Assembly: GCA_900073065.1 (NCBI GenBank)
Contig: FJOG01000030.1
Span: 509,197 to 573,196, forward strand
From: Phialocephala subalpina
Lineage: Eukaryota; Ascomycota; Leotiomycetes; Helotiales; Mollisiaceae
Reading direction: 5' to 3'
DNA length: 64,000 nucleotides
Below the pieces are notes generated by a model. It did no database searches. It worked only from the letters and a program-made list of their open reading frames with translations, and was not told the DNA's origin. Shown here piece by piece: positions 46,670-57,660 of the stretch. The first letter of the stretch is position 1. Each line of letters begins with the position of its first letter. Made by a program: the position numbers and the translations under genes.

Positions 46670-48300
46670 ATGGCAGCTTACCTCGTCACTTTTCTTGCTG
46701 CGCTGTCTGTCTTACTGGGGGGAATTTCAGTTTACAGATTGTACCTCTCTCCATTGGCGAAGTTTCCAGGTCCGAAAACATGGGCCATCTCCAGACTTCC
46801 AATGGCTTATAACCTCCTCTGGTGTGGCCATCTTCCTTACAAGATTGCCGAACTTCATGAGAAGTATGGGCCTGTAGTTCGACTTGCACCAACTGAAATT
46901 TCGTTCATCACTCCAGATGCCTGGACGGACATCTATGGCAGGTCACCTGGCAAGCCTCAACTTCTGAAAGATCCATTCTCTTTCCTCCGTCGAGCTGGCC
47001 AGTGGAATGACCTCCTTTTCGAACCTGATGATGTACAACATGCTCGTATGAGGTGAGATTCTCACCTTCAACATTCACTCATCGATTGCTTAATGACGAG
47101 TGTGATTAGGCGTGTCTTTTCCCATGCCTTCTCCGAGAAGGCCTTGCGTGATCAGGAGCCCATTGTCAATTTGTATGTCAATAAGATGATCAGCCGCCTC
47201 CGTGATGTCTGCAAGGAGCCGGTGAACATCTCTGCTTGGATAAATTTCGCGACCTTCGACACGATCGGGGATCTCACCTTTGGAGAATCGTTCCAGTGCC
47301 TCGAGAATGGAAGATTACATGTGAGTTGTTCCAAGTGCATATTGATTTTTGTCTCTTCTCTAACCATGCCGTGCATATAGTGGTGGGCTGCAAACATCTA
47401 TACGTGGATTTCTGCCGCAGCTAAGTTTGGAATGACACAGCATTTTGGGCCGTTAGGCAAGGTATTGTTGTGGCTGGTGCCGAAAGATCAGAGGGAGGCC
47501 GAGCGAGTTCATCGAGCAACCACAAAAGGCTTCCTTGACGCCCGTTTGAACAGTCTGAGGGCGAATCCCGACATGTATATTTCACCTTCGTCCTGCTAGG
47601 TTTTGCTAACCATTATAGTATCTCCACGCTTCTACCATTTATCGACATCCCTGATGGGATCACCTTCATGGAGTTGTTCCAGACATGTTTCATTTTCATG
47701 AGCGGTGGTTCAGAGTTAACAACAACTGGCCTATCAGGAATGATTTACTACATCTTGCAAGACCGCAAAGCACTGGATAGAATGGTCAACGAGATCAGAT
47801 CCTCGTTCACAGATGCTTCTGAGATAACAATGGCTGGAGTACAAAAGTTGGATTACACGCTGGCCGTAATCAAGGAAGGCCTTCGTCTCTACCCTCCCTT
47901 TCCGGGCAATCTTCGTCGCATTACGCCTCCTGAAGGTTGGATAATCTCGGGCCACAACATTCCCGGCAATACACTCGTCGCTGTTGACATGTATGCTGCG
48001 AACCGTTCAGCGAGCAATTTCCATCGTCCGCATGAATTCGTTCCAGAAAGATGGTTGGCTGACCCGCCTGCCGAATTCGCCAACGACAATCTGAATGTCG
48101 TTCAAGTCTGGTCTGTCGGTCCTCGCCAATGTATCGGGAAGAGTCTTTCATATATGGAAACGCGATTAATCATGGCTCAATTGTTCTTCAACTTTGACAT
48201 CGAGGTCTTGCCGGAGAGTGTTGGGTGGGCGGAGAAGTTGAAGGTGTATGGGTTCCGAAAGCGCACTCCATTCATGATCAAGATGGTTCCTGTTGAATGA
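46670..48300 (+). CDS. Cytochrome P450 monooxygenase
   Basis: Microsomal haem-thiolate monooxygenase. The model is join(46670..47052,47110..47320,47381..47574,47619..48300), 489 aa. An N-terminal membrane anchor is followed by the FPGPK hinge. Motifs are EGLR (ExxR, near residue 350), FVPERW, and the haem loop WSVGPRQCIG with Cys at about 434, where Trp replaces the usual Phe. The I-helix motif is GGSELTTTG: the residue after the acidic Glu, normally Thr, is Leu at about 296. It resembles fungal CYP families near isotrichodermin hydroxylases, but the substrate cannot be assigned. No partner biosynthetic genes are nearby. Confidence 0.9.
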
Positions 48301-48558
48301 TTCAGATGCTTTGGTGGAACTTTGGTGAGAGATTTTGATTTTTGAGGAGAAGGTTAATATCAGAGGATTGGAAGCAGTTTTCATAATTGTCAGAACTCAC
48401 CGAGACGTTGTTGCGTTGCAGTAATTCAGGTGCAGCAAATTACTTCCATGTAGATAGACAGATTTGAAAGTAGCTAGAAGGTCGCTTTGCTTTTCTAGAG
48501 AATGCCACCACTGTTCAATGCCTTCCTTCGCTATGAAGCCCCTGGGTGTAGTATGCCA

Positions 48559-50700
48559 TCAGCCTATACTGATTTCTTGGATATCTGTCTGTAGCTTCCC
48601 GTTCTTCCAATCCCTAACCGCCTTTCCATACATCAATTCCTGAACATAAGCCTGCCCAACGAGGCTGTATATTCTAGGGTCACTAGTCGGTCTCAGCAAG
48701 ACCGGCATTGGGCAACCAAAGATAATAGCTAAGACATCGTTTTCCCGGGTTGACTGAAGTCCCATTCCACAGAATCCCCTTATGGTGGCGAAGAATTTCT
48801 TGTTGCCACAAACACTGTTTGCCTCGTCGATAAAGCGATCGGGACTGGTATTGGGAGAGGAATGAAGAGCGCGAGAAAAGTATGAGCGGGTAGAGATGAG
48901 TTGAAAGAAGTCAAGAGATCTTTGACGGCAGAAAGCGACGAAATCGAAAGGGAGGAGATCGGGAAGGGGATAGGTTCGCACAAGATTCCAGAGGAAGTTT
49001 TGCCAATATCTCGGTCGAGTTTGAACGAGGTTAGGGGCGGTAGAATAAATTTCCCAGCACTGTCGGACAGTATCGTGAACTTTCTCGGGGTCGTCAGGAA
49101 GCGAGCCGGAGCATTTAGTAACTTGGCCTAACAACAAGGCTGCCACCACCAATTGCTTCTGTTGCCAATTTTCTCCTTTGAAGACAGCCATGGTTCTGTT
49201 CCTGCTCCAAGTCTGTTTCTGCAGTGATGCATCAGCACTCAAATGTGGGTTCAGGTAATTGTAGAGCTTTGATTCGTGCCAGGTCGGTACCCAAGACGGT
49301 ATCCTAGATCTCGAGCTGTCCAAGTACTCTGAATCGCCATCATCTGGGTGCACCACATGGCACAGAAGTGCCAGAGGATGTAAAGATCTTGACAAGCTCG
49401 TTACGCAAATCTGCTCAGCCACCAATACGCTCGTCTCTTGAACAGTCCGCTTGTAGTCGACTTCAATAAGATACTTTGTTCCATCCTCGCTTCTCCCTAG
49501 CGGATGCCCTAAAAATGCATATATATGATCAACATCCAGTGTTGCCTCGAAACCACGACTAGTGTCAAGAATGTCTAAAAGTCCATTGTCGTTTCTCTCC
49601 TGGTAATATGCTTTTATCTTCTCCAGCGGGCCCCTGTCATTGAGCCAGGATTCGAGACTGCCATATGTCGACCAAATATCTTGCAGTGCGTTGTCGATAT
49701 GCGTCCAAGGAATGCCTCTGCAGCCCATAAACTTTTGCATATGACTATAATATGCAACAAAACTTATTATTTCACTGAATTTGATGCGGTAATTCCCACA
49801 GAAAGCTTCCGCATTCCCAGACAATCCTAGCTCTTGCATAACCCAGACTCGGCGGAAGTAAGGCCGACCAAGAAGCTCGCGAATCCCACCCCATCGATTC
49901 TCGCAAGTCACTAGAGGATGATTGTCGGGAAGAGGAGGAACACTGTGGATCGTTTCCCAGATGTCCTCATGGTCGTGTTTGTCCATAGTATCGATTTCCA
50001 TCTCCATATGACGGTTGAAATCTCTCATGAGACCAATGCCACCTTCGATGTCGATATGATCGGGGCTTTCTCCCAACCAGATCAACGTACATGCTCCGCG
50101 CGCGTATACCTGGTCCATGAATGAAACTTGATGTCCTCGCTCTTCCACCGAGGTCTGATCGATGCATATCCCATCCGCCCACACCAACCGCGGTTCCTTC
50201 CCCAACCTGAAGCAACGCAGTGCTTGGAAGAGATTGACCGTAATTAAAAGCAGCCGTCCATGACAACTAATCTCTCTCTTGTCTGCCCTGGAACCCCAGC
50301 TGTACGATATGGGCTCAAACGAGGCCGCTTTCTCAAATTCAGTCTGGATGAGCTCACAGCTTATCTTGTCTTCAAAACTTCCAGGCAAAAGACGAAGGAG
50401 TCGAATCCATCGTCCTGGTGGCAGTCTCTCATGAGTGTAGTAGGTCATTGGCTGATTCGCGGCTTCGATAATGCCGCTGTCCTCTCTTTGCTCCCGGACC
50501 TTGTTTCTCGACTGTCGGTGATTATCCTTTGGTTTCTGCCTCCTACCCTTGGAAATCCGACCACGGGCCACAGACTTCTGTTTAGATTGAGGTTTTAATG
50601 ATGATTCTATCGGCATTAATTTCGAACTGAGCCGGACCGATTTGCGCGATGAAGCCATGTTGCGGAAAACAAAAAAACGGCCTGGTATGAGCACAAGCAA
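48559..50700 (-). CDS. HET-domain protein (heterokaryon incompatibility type)
   Basis: Single exon, 713 aa, or 699 aa if ATG 50658 (MASSRKSV) is used. A basic, probably disordered N terminus precedes the HET domain at about residues 130-290. The three HET blocks are FEPISYSWGS, ALRCFRLGKEPRLVWADGICI (with IDQ) and QVYARGACTLIWLG. The long C-terminal region has no recognised domain. HET domains trigger cell death on recognition of non-self, and related TIR-like folds have NAD-cleaving activity. Many HET genes have no tested role, so a role in incompatibility is inferred from the family. Confidence 0.9.
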   Translation of the reverse strand: MLVLIPGRFFVFRNMASSRKSVRLSSKLMPIESSLKPQSKQKSVARGRISKGRRQKPKDNHRQSRNKVREQREDSGIIEAANQPMTYYTHERLPPGRWIRLLRLLPGSFEDKISCELIQTEFEKAASFEPISYSWGSRADKREISCHGRLLLITVNLFQALRCFRLGKEPRLVWADGICIDQTSVEERGHQVSFMDQVYARGACTLIWLGESPDHIDIEGGIGLMRDFNRHMEMEIDTMDKHDHEDIWETIHSVPPLPDNHPLVTCENRWGGIRELLGRPYFRRVWVMQELGLSGNAEAFCGNYRIKFSEIISFVAYYSHMQKFMGCRGIPWTHIDNALQDIWSTYGSLESWLNDRGPLEKIKAYYQERNDNGLLDILDTSRGFEATLDVDHIYAFLGHPLGRSEDGTKYLIEVDYKRTVQETSVLVAEQICVTSLSRSLHPLALLCHVVHPDDGDSEYLDSSRSRIPSWVPTWHESKLYNYLNPHLSADASLQKQTWSRNRTMAVFKGENWQQKQLVVAALLLGQVTKCSGSLPDDPEKVHDTVRQCWEIYSTAPNLVQTRPRYWQNFLWNLVRTYPLPDLLPFDFVAFCRQRSLDFFQLISTRSYFSRALHSSPNTSPDRFIDEANSVCGNKKFFATIRGFCGMGLQSTRENDVLAIIFGCPMPVLLRPTSDPRIYSLVGQAYVQELMYGKAVRDWKNGKLQTDIQEISIG

Positions 50701-52079
50701 GTTGCGATGGTAGGTTACAGAATATCGCCCAGCCTCGAGATCGAATTCGTGTGAACGGTGCGAGTTCTACAAGCAGCTGACGATCTAAATATAATTCGCG
50801 GACAATCTGGCTGAGATTTTTAATCGGGCTGCAGCTGAAGCAATGGGGGCGTCGATACGTCAACGCGTTACACAAACAAGAGCCAACCGCAAGTTGGGAT
50901 AATATGCAGGCCGAGCGACTAAAAATGCATCCTTATTCTTATCATTTCTCCATTCATAGGATGTTTTAAAGCTGGACAGTCTGGGATGGGGAAGATCGTA
51001 AGTCGTTGACCCAAGTAGGAAAGGAGTCAATGCTGGGAATGGGTGATGAGGCATCCGCACAGCCACATGCTTAGTAAGGGTAGTATCGGCGCCACATCCT
51101 CACTTCTCTACGAGCGCTAAGATCGCAATGACCTTCAACTCTTCGAGACGTCCGCTATGCAACATTAGCACAAATCATGTCCGGAATTCTCTTCCTACAT
51201 CTCGTTCTTCGATTGGACAATGTCCATTGCCTCAATCCACTACGAGCACCGAGCTTAAGCCTCAAGTTGAATGCGAGCGGAGCTGGAAGGTGTAATACAT
51301 GCAGCTATTGCGCAATGATAAGATCAACCATATGATGCTTGATTTTTGAGCATGACAAACAATCATTTCGGGACCGATTCCGTGCGTATCCACTGTGCGA
51401 AGAGAACGTCAACCAAGTCATGTACGGCCAGACCATTGTCGATTCCGCCAGCTTGGGCACCAGCTTGTCCTTCGCGTGCCAACCGTGGATTCGGATTCGA
51501 GACATTGCTTTTATCTGGGGCTAAGAGCTTCGAGAACTTGGCATGCGATCCACCAAACATGGAGGGGTAGCCCGGTCATGTTGCCAAAAAGGGCTAGCCG
51601 TGGGCTCGACTCTGCATGTAGCTGGATCAAGCTCTAAAAAAAGAGGATTCGATATCAAGAGTCTGCCCACACTTACGGGTCGGACCTTTTCTTGGTGAGA
51701 ATTCCGGCCTTTACCCAAAAGCTTCGCACTTTCTGCTTGATGGTAGGTATCCAAAGTTGTGCCTCTGAACAGGATAAAGGTCGTAAAAGGAAATGGTGAA
51801 GATGCCTACTTCCCAATGCTAGCCTCGAAGCTCAATGCCTCCCTACACTTGATGGCCACAACCCATTGCAACGAGAGATACCAAATAGAAAAGCGGGGTA
51901 ACATGGGAACGGGACCTAGCTGATAAGGTATCGTCCCATAAAAGACTGACGTGCTTTTTGGTGGCAATGAGGATATATGCAGCTTGCACATCTATAAACA
52001 CTGCGTTAGAACAGTTAAAGATGTCGTTCCCATCTCCTAACCTGATGTTCCTCCGTGGCATCTAGAACATCCATCTATC
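50701..52079. other. Intergenic region, nothing recognised
   Basis: About 1.4 kb between divergent starts of the HET gene and the permease gene. Open frames here overlap on several strands and none shows a domain. Confidence 0.4.
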
Positions 52080-54192
52080 ATGGGACACGCAAAAGAGCAC
52101 AACGCCGGATACAGTCTGGACACAGAGGCCGGGCCCAATGGCTCGCAGGAACAGCTCATAGTGAAGCCCATACATACCTGGAAGGGTTATATCTGGGACA
52201 CATGGGAGCTTCCCAAGGAAGAACGCTGGCTGTTGTTCAAATTGGACGCCTTCGTCCTGACTTTTGCCTCGGTGAGTGCAATCCTTTTCTCCTAGGAACA
52301 AACATTTGTGTGCTGATACGGAACTTCTCAGATCGGCTACTTCCTCAAAAATATTGATCTGAGCAACGTTAACAATGCCTACCTCAGTGGTATGGAGGAA
52401 GATCTTTCGATGTATGGCAACCAACTCGTGACTAGCGTATCGATCTATACAGTTGGATATGTTATTGGACAAATTCCGTGTAATCTGCTGCTGACGCGTG
52501 TGTCGCCTCGATGGGTTATTCCTGCGGTAGGAACTTTCTACTTTTTACTTTCCACTAGCACCGCTGACATCGAAATAACAGCTCGAGGTTGGGTGGGGGA
52601 TTGCCACCTTTTGCACGTCAACGGTGAAATCGTATCAAGCTCTCTACGCTCTACGGTTCCTCGTAGGCCTATTCGAGTAAGTTTGGCCCTCAATCTTGAG
52701 TTCTTGACCTACTTCATAGCGTCCCATTCAATGTTAATGTCGCGAACCCAGATCTGGCTTTTACCCAGGTATCCACTACCTGCTCGGTTCCTGGTATACA
52801 CCACGAGAAATTGGCAAGCGAGCAATGATATTCTGGCTAGCCGGCTCGATGGGGACATTGTTCAGCGGCTTTCTGCAAGCTGCCGCCTACACGAACTTAA
52901 ACGGCGTGAATGGCTATGAAGGTTGGCAATGGCTGTTCATCGTCGACGGCATCATCACGGTCCCTCTGGCTGTCGCTGGCTTCTTGTTCTTCCCGAATCT
53001 GCCCCAGAGCGGGCAGAAGACCTGGTGGACGACCGAGGCAGAGCACGAACTTTCCATTGCCCGGATGAAAGCGGTTGGACGTGCTGGCAAGGAGCCTTGG
53101 AGTAAGGCGAAAGCCAAAAGAATCCTGTTCAGCTGGCATACGTATCTCCTGCCCCTGCTCTACATCATCTGGAACAACGGAAATCCTCAGGCCGCCATGG
53201 GTTATTGGTTGAAGAGCTTCAACGCAAAGAAAAATCCTCCCGTCCCTGGCAGAACTTTCACAGTAGCAGAGATCAATGACTGTGAGTCCAATTTTAGCAT
53301 GAGACCATGAGACTTCGCTCACTGATGTTATAGTACCACTTCCTACTACCGGTATCTTTATTGTCATGGCTTTCGTTTGGGGTTGGTCCTCCGATATCTT
53401 GCGGGGTGCACGCTGGCCTTTCGTCTACCTCGGCGCCGTCATCACGGTAAGTTTTGAAGCCCCTCTTCGGCATTACCATGATATCTTGGTTTGGATAGAA
53501 CTATACTGACCTGTACTCTCTATCCACACAGCTCATCTTCTCCATTGTCATGCTTAAAATGCCACTATACAAGGATATCCATGGCCGTATGATTGTGTAT
53601 TGGCTGTCCCAAATCGGTGTAAGTCCCCTTTTCTTGCTTAAGAATCAGTCGACGAACCCATCAATGATCCTCTTGCTCACATCATCTAGTGGGGTGCTGG
53701 TCCACTCATCCTAAGCTGGATCAACGAAATCTGTTCCGACGACACAGAAAAGAGAGCCCTCCTCGTCGCAATGGGTAATGACCTCGCATATGTCGTGCAA
53801 GCAGTCGTAAGTTCCTCCTCCGCCTCATTTGAGCCGTTGACCAGATATTGATACGTTTCGACAGGCACCGAATTTTGTATGGAAAACGACGGCTTTCCCG
53901 AGAGCTGCAAAGGGATATAAATGGTCGATTATCCTGCAGATCCTCCTCAGTGAGTCTTCCCGTATCTTAAGTAACGCGAAACTTGCTGATACGTCGTTGC
54001 TCTGTAGTCCTCAACTGTGCTGCAATCCAAATTCTTCTCTGGCGTGATAAGAAGATTGCAGCTAGAGCGCGGGAAGAGGACTCGCTGGCGGGGTCTCGAG
54101 ACAGTCCAGCACTGCAAACAAGTGATATTGATGAGACGATTGATGAGAAGAAAGCTATTCGCACCGAGATCAAGTCGGTGAGCCTTGACTAG
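52080..54192 (+). CDS. MFS permease, Liz1/Fen2-like (anion:cation symporter)
   Basis: Plasma-membrane permease of the Dal5/Tna1/Fen2/Liz1 group, most like pantothenate transporters. Nine exons: join(52080..52271,52332..52526,52582..52676,52752..53281,53334..53446,53532..53618,53690..53806,53865..53949,54008..54192), 532 aa. All joins hold frame with GT-AG ends. Diagnostic stretches are SIGYFLKNIDLSNVNNAYL, YVIGQIPCNLLL, LRFLVGLFESGFYPG (spliced), YTPREIGKRAMIFWLAGS and GWQWLFIVDGIITVPLA. The family exchanges vitamins or small carboxylates with protons; pantothenate is the best guess for the substrate. Confidence 0.9.
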
Positions 54193-54598
54193 CCTAGGAT
54201 TTTTGATTGGGCATTCAGGATGTTGTTTTCGTTCTTTGTTTTCCATGGTAGCTTCAAGATGGATGTGTGGGAACGGAATTGAAGAGGGGAAATAGGCAAC
54301 ATGTAGCTTACGACGAGTCACTGCCTAGAAACGGTCACTCACCTCAGAGTCATATTGCGCTATTCACGTGACTCTTGGCGAACGTTGTAAAATATGCCTC
54401 GCGCCAACAACTCTCCTCGTTCCCCGTAGCAAGAGGACTTCTAGATTCGATATGACTAGTCCCCTAGAGGTGCTATCATCACCAGCTGGAGCCACCGAAG
54501 TGGATACAAGGGTAGGAGGTGTCGGAGAAGCTCCAGAAGCGAGAAGTATCGACTTCGGATAGCCAAACCAGTAGCTTGGACTGGTCGTCTTTATCTTG
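54193..54598. other. Intergenic region, nothing recognised
   Basis: About 400 bp between the permease stop and the decayed NLR-type fragment. A CACGTGAC word lies at about 54366. No coding signal was recognised. Confidence 0.35.
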
Positions 54599-55164
54599 CT
54601 AGGTATTCAAGATCTTCTCAACACTCGCAACACCTCGCCGGAAAGCCACAAATAGTTTACTGCGAAAATTTTAGCAATCTCGACGAGCTTGAAAGGAGGA
54701 TGAATGCTTTACAAATGATCATCTCCATATGCCGGGTTGAAAAAGGACTTTTGTCTCTCGATAATCTGCAAAGTTTCCTTGATCGTATCGTAGTCAAATG
54801 ACCATGCTATTTTCTGTTTCAATCTCCCAAATCGACCAGCTGGAGCAAGCTTCTCTACAATGCTCTCTTAAAGATTTCTTGAACAGGGACAGAGGTCCAT
54901 CTGGCACAGCCAGGGCCCGAACCGAGGTTCTCCAGGCCGCTTGCTCTTTCTTCTTTCCTTCCGCATTCACATCCTCGTTTTCATCGTCATCGTCTTTGAT
55001 TCGATCTTGAAGCATTTGAAGAATACTCGTGGTGCTACGGATTTCATCGCGAAGCCTTGTTCGATCCTCGGAGTCTCCTTGACTTCTTTCAAATAGCCGA
55101 TTACTTCAACAGCCAACTCCACAATTGCGATGATACTAGCTGCCGTTCCAAGAGGGTCGGCCGT
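54599..55164 (-). pseudogene. Decayed N-terminal fragment of an NLR/ankyrin-type gene
   Basis: On the minus strand the familiar fungal NLR-associated N terminus ADPLGTAASIIAIVELAVEV begins at 55164, but the expected ATG is ACG. The frame is lost near 55070 and continues shifted as EDRTRLRDEIRSTTSILQML to RALAVPDGPLSLFKKSL. It shifts again near 54845 to EKLAPAGRFGRLKQKIAW and IERQKSFFN. A plausible intron (GTAAAG...CGCAG) follows, and the last exon stops at 54599-54601. No NTPase or repeat domain remains. It carries at least two frameshifts, a lost start and 3' truncation. Confidence 0.72.
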
Positions 55165-55641
55165 TTTTCTGAGAATGCACCTCGCCCGGTAAGCCGCGAG
55201 GCTGTGACCAAATCGAAGAGTGTTTGGGAGAGTTTGGAAGTTTTTGAGGAGTGTGGGAAGAAAGGACAAAGACTAGCATAGAGTTAAGATGCCGATATGA
55301 AAATGTTGGTTTTTGGTAAATCTCTTGATCATGCTTCGAATCATGATAACTAAATGAGGTTGGAAGTAATCGCCCGGAAAGGGAGAGGTCAGCCTCACGT
55401 TTCTTTTTCGTTCTCGAATTCGGCTCGCGAGCCACTTAGAAGAGAACAACGCACCTGCAGGCATGCAGCAAAGCATAGCCAATGAAGACGGATTGTTACC
55501 ATCTATCATAATACCAAAAAAAACCTCACATGCTGCCTTTATACCTCAACATAACATTGAGACACCTTTCCACAAACGTTAAAGACGAAGCCAATCATCG
55601 ATATTCGCCTCTTTTCCCAACTCCTGTCACACTATTGAGCC
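55165..55641. other. Intergenic region upstream of second HET gene
   Basis: About 480 bp with no recognised coding signal. The part before 55642 is the upstream region of the HET gene. Confidence 0.35.
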
Positions 55642-57660
55642 ATGAACAACATAGCTGCGAAAATCGCATACAAGTCTCTGAGTGTACCTCAAGATGAAAT
55701 CAGGCTTTTGATCTTAAATCCATACGACGAATCTGATCAAGTGTCTTGCCGAATTATCCACAAAGCATTGGGTCCAGGATCGACACAACTTGAAGGCACC
55801 AACAATGCAGTTCAAGGATACGAAGCACTCTCATACGAGTGGGGCAATCCGCTCGACAACCAGCCTGTATCACCAAGAATGCTGTACACAGACGAGGAAG
55901 AACAACGGAAGCTTCACACCATCATCGTGGACGGCAATGCTTTCGGTGTTCGCTGGAATCTATATTGCGCTCTTCGCCAACTCCGACTAGCAGAAAAACC
56001 TCGTGTGCTTTGGGTTGATGCTTTATGCATTAACCAAGAGAATGACCAAGAGCGCAATCATCAAGTAACGCTGATGAAAATGATTTATCCGAGGGCAGAT
56101 AGAGTGGTGGTGTGGTTAGGCCGTAATAAATGGAAATCAGTAAATCCATTATCACGAATGAAAGATTTCAACAACTCGGTATTGAGAAACATGAAGACCG
56201 GGGAACGCAGGGACTGGAGTTTTGATGAGATGGAAGTGAAGTACCTTTCGGTGTGGTACGGATTTCTTGGTGTGAGCTACTGGAATCGACTCTGGATCAT
56301 CCAAGAAGTTGTACTTGCCAAGGATATCGTCTTATATCTCGGCGAGGCGTCTGCCACTTGGGAGGACTTTCATCGATGCTGTGCCGAAATCGATGGGAAA
56401 GTGAACCGGCTAGCACAGACTAGCTCTCGGATTCCATTCCTACTAAATCGTCAGAGAGATAGGAACACGACACATGAAGTTCCATTGTTTGACCTAGTAC
56501 TGATGTTTGGCAAAAATCTTTGCACTGATATGCGCGACCGTATTTTCGGCTTGCACAGTCTAGCACCTCAATGCTGCAGCGACTCAACACCCGTCGAATA
56601 TGCCATACAGGTTTCTCGAAAGTGTGAAGAACTTACCCACCACTATCTCTTCGAACACTACTCAAACCAGAAAGCTCGCTTGGATACCAGATCTTCAATT
56701 CTGACTGGTGTATGTCGGTCTATTCAAGGCGCCATTGGTATTACCTCAAGCGATTACTTAAGGAGCAGCAGTCTAGGAGCGCAACTCGCTCCGATCAAGG
56801 TTAGAGGCAACCTTGTTGGCGTTGTGTCATTGGTTGCATCAGCTCAGCATGTTGATGCATTAAGACCCGTTGAATTCAGCAACAAATATCATAGTCGCTC
56901 TGTCATCAAGCCAATTTTTCAAGCTCGGATTCTGAGCGCATTAACGCCAGAAATCTTCCGTCGACTAGATGACATCAAGAATGCGAAAAAGTGGCACGAC
57001 ATCATCCCACGCTTTTCCGTCCCTCCATTGATTATCCGCGAATTGCCAAAATCACCAGAAAACACGCAACTACGAAGAATTCTGCCCGGTAAGCGCGAGC
57101 AAGGACAGGCAAAGACTTGGGAAGAAAAATGGCAGGATAAAGTCCGGATTCTGAAGTGGAAGTCTCGCCAATCCATACAGTTACACAAATTGGAATGGCA
57201 CGGGACAGATGTCAGTCACTTGGAAGGAACAGATATCGGCTATATCAATACGGAAGGAGAGGCCAGCTACTTTAAACCCCCGAGTCTTTTCTTTTCTCCT
57301 TTTGGGCCCCTTTCTCTTAGTGAATTCATTGCTGGTATCATCTCGCATTCACCGAGTAACTGCAAGGCATTCTTTTGTGACAGCGGAATGGTCGGACATA
57401 CTTATGCAGACATTCGAGAAGGTGATATCATATGTGAGTTTCAGGGAACTGGAGCTGTATTCGCTCTTCGTCGCATCTTTGGTACATATTATGTTGCTGC
57501 TATGGGTTGGAATACGTTCCAAGGGGTAGGATCAAGAAGATTGCCTAGAACTGCGGCTCCTGATACTGGAAGGCCAGGCAAAGGCGGCAGTGTTGATCGT
57601 TCTGTGGACTTTCTTTTTAGCATACAAACTCTCATGGCAGTATCTGCCGATTGGAAATGA
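55642..57660 (+). CDS. HET-domain protein (second copy, diverged)
   Basis: Single exon, 672 aa. The HET domain spans about residues 60-220 with the three blocks GYEALSYEWG, RVLWVDALCINQ and YPRADRVVVWLG. The remaining 450 residues contain the usual downstream elements of large HET proteins (FGLHSLAP, then a C-terminal GxxFALRR-type segment) but no other catalytic domain. It is only distantly similar to the HET gene at 48559 and lies beside a decayed NLR fragment. The frame is intact. Confidence 0.92.
   Translation: MNNIAAKIAYKSLSVPQDEIRLLILNPYDESDQVSCRIIHKALGPGSTQLEGTNNAVQGYEALSYEWGNPLDNQPVSPRMLYTDEEEQRKLHTIIVDGNAFGVRWNLYCALRQLRLAEKPRVLWVDALCINQENDQERNHQVTLMKMIYPRADRVVVWLGRNKWKSVNPLSRMKDFNNSVLRNMKTGERRDWSFDEMEVKYLSVWYGFLGVSYWNRLWIIQEVVLAKDIVLYLGEASATWEDFHRCCAEIDGKVNRLAQTSSRIPFLLNRQRDRNTTHEVPLFDLVLMFGKNLCTDMRDRIFGLHSLAPQCCSDSTPVEYAIQVSRKCEELTHHYLFEHYSNQKARLDTRSSILTGVCRSIQGAIGITSSDYLRSSSLGAQLAPIKVRGNLVGVVSLVASAQHVDALRPVEFSNKYHSRSVIKPIFQARILSALTPEIFRRLDDIKNAKKWHDIIPRFSVPPLIIRELPKSPENTQLRRILPGKREQGQAKTWEEKWQDKVRILKWKSRQSIQLHKLEWHGTDVSHLEGTDIGYINTEGEASYFKPPSLFFSPFGPLSLSEFIAGIISHSPSNCKAFFCDSGMVGHTYADIREGDIICEFQGTGAVFALRRIFGTYYVAAMGWNTFQGVGSRRLPRTAAPDTGRPGKGGSVDRSVDFLFSIQTLMAVSADWK

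Noticed and set aside
554..54192. A secondary-metabolite cluster (ABC, P450, MFS, dehydrogenases, zinc finger)
   Set aside because: These genes are spread over 50 kb among housekeeping genes, there is no PKS, NRPS or terpene synthase, and both dehydrogenases are broken.
9834..55164. The NLR N-terminal domains as recent duplicates of one another
   Set aside because: The N-terminal sequences at 10262, 28501, 55164 and 61561 differ too much to be recent copies; they are distinct families or old paralogues.
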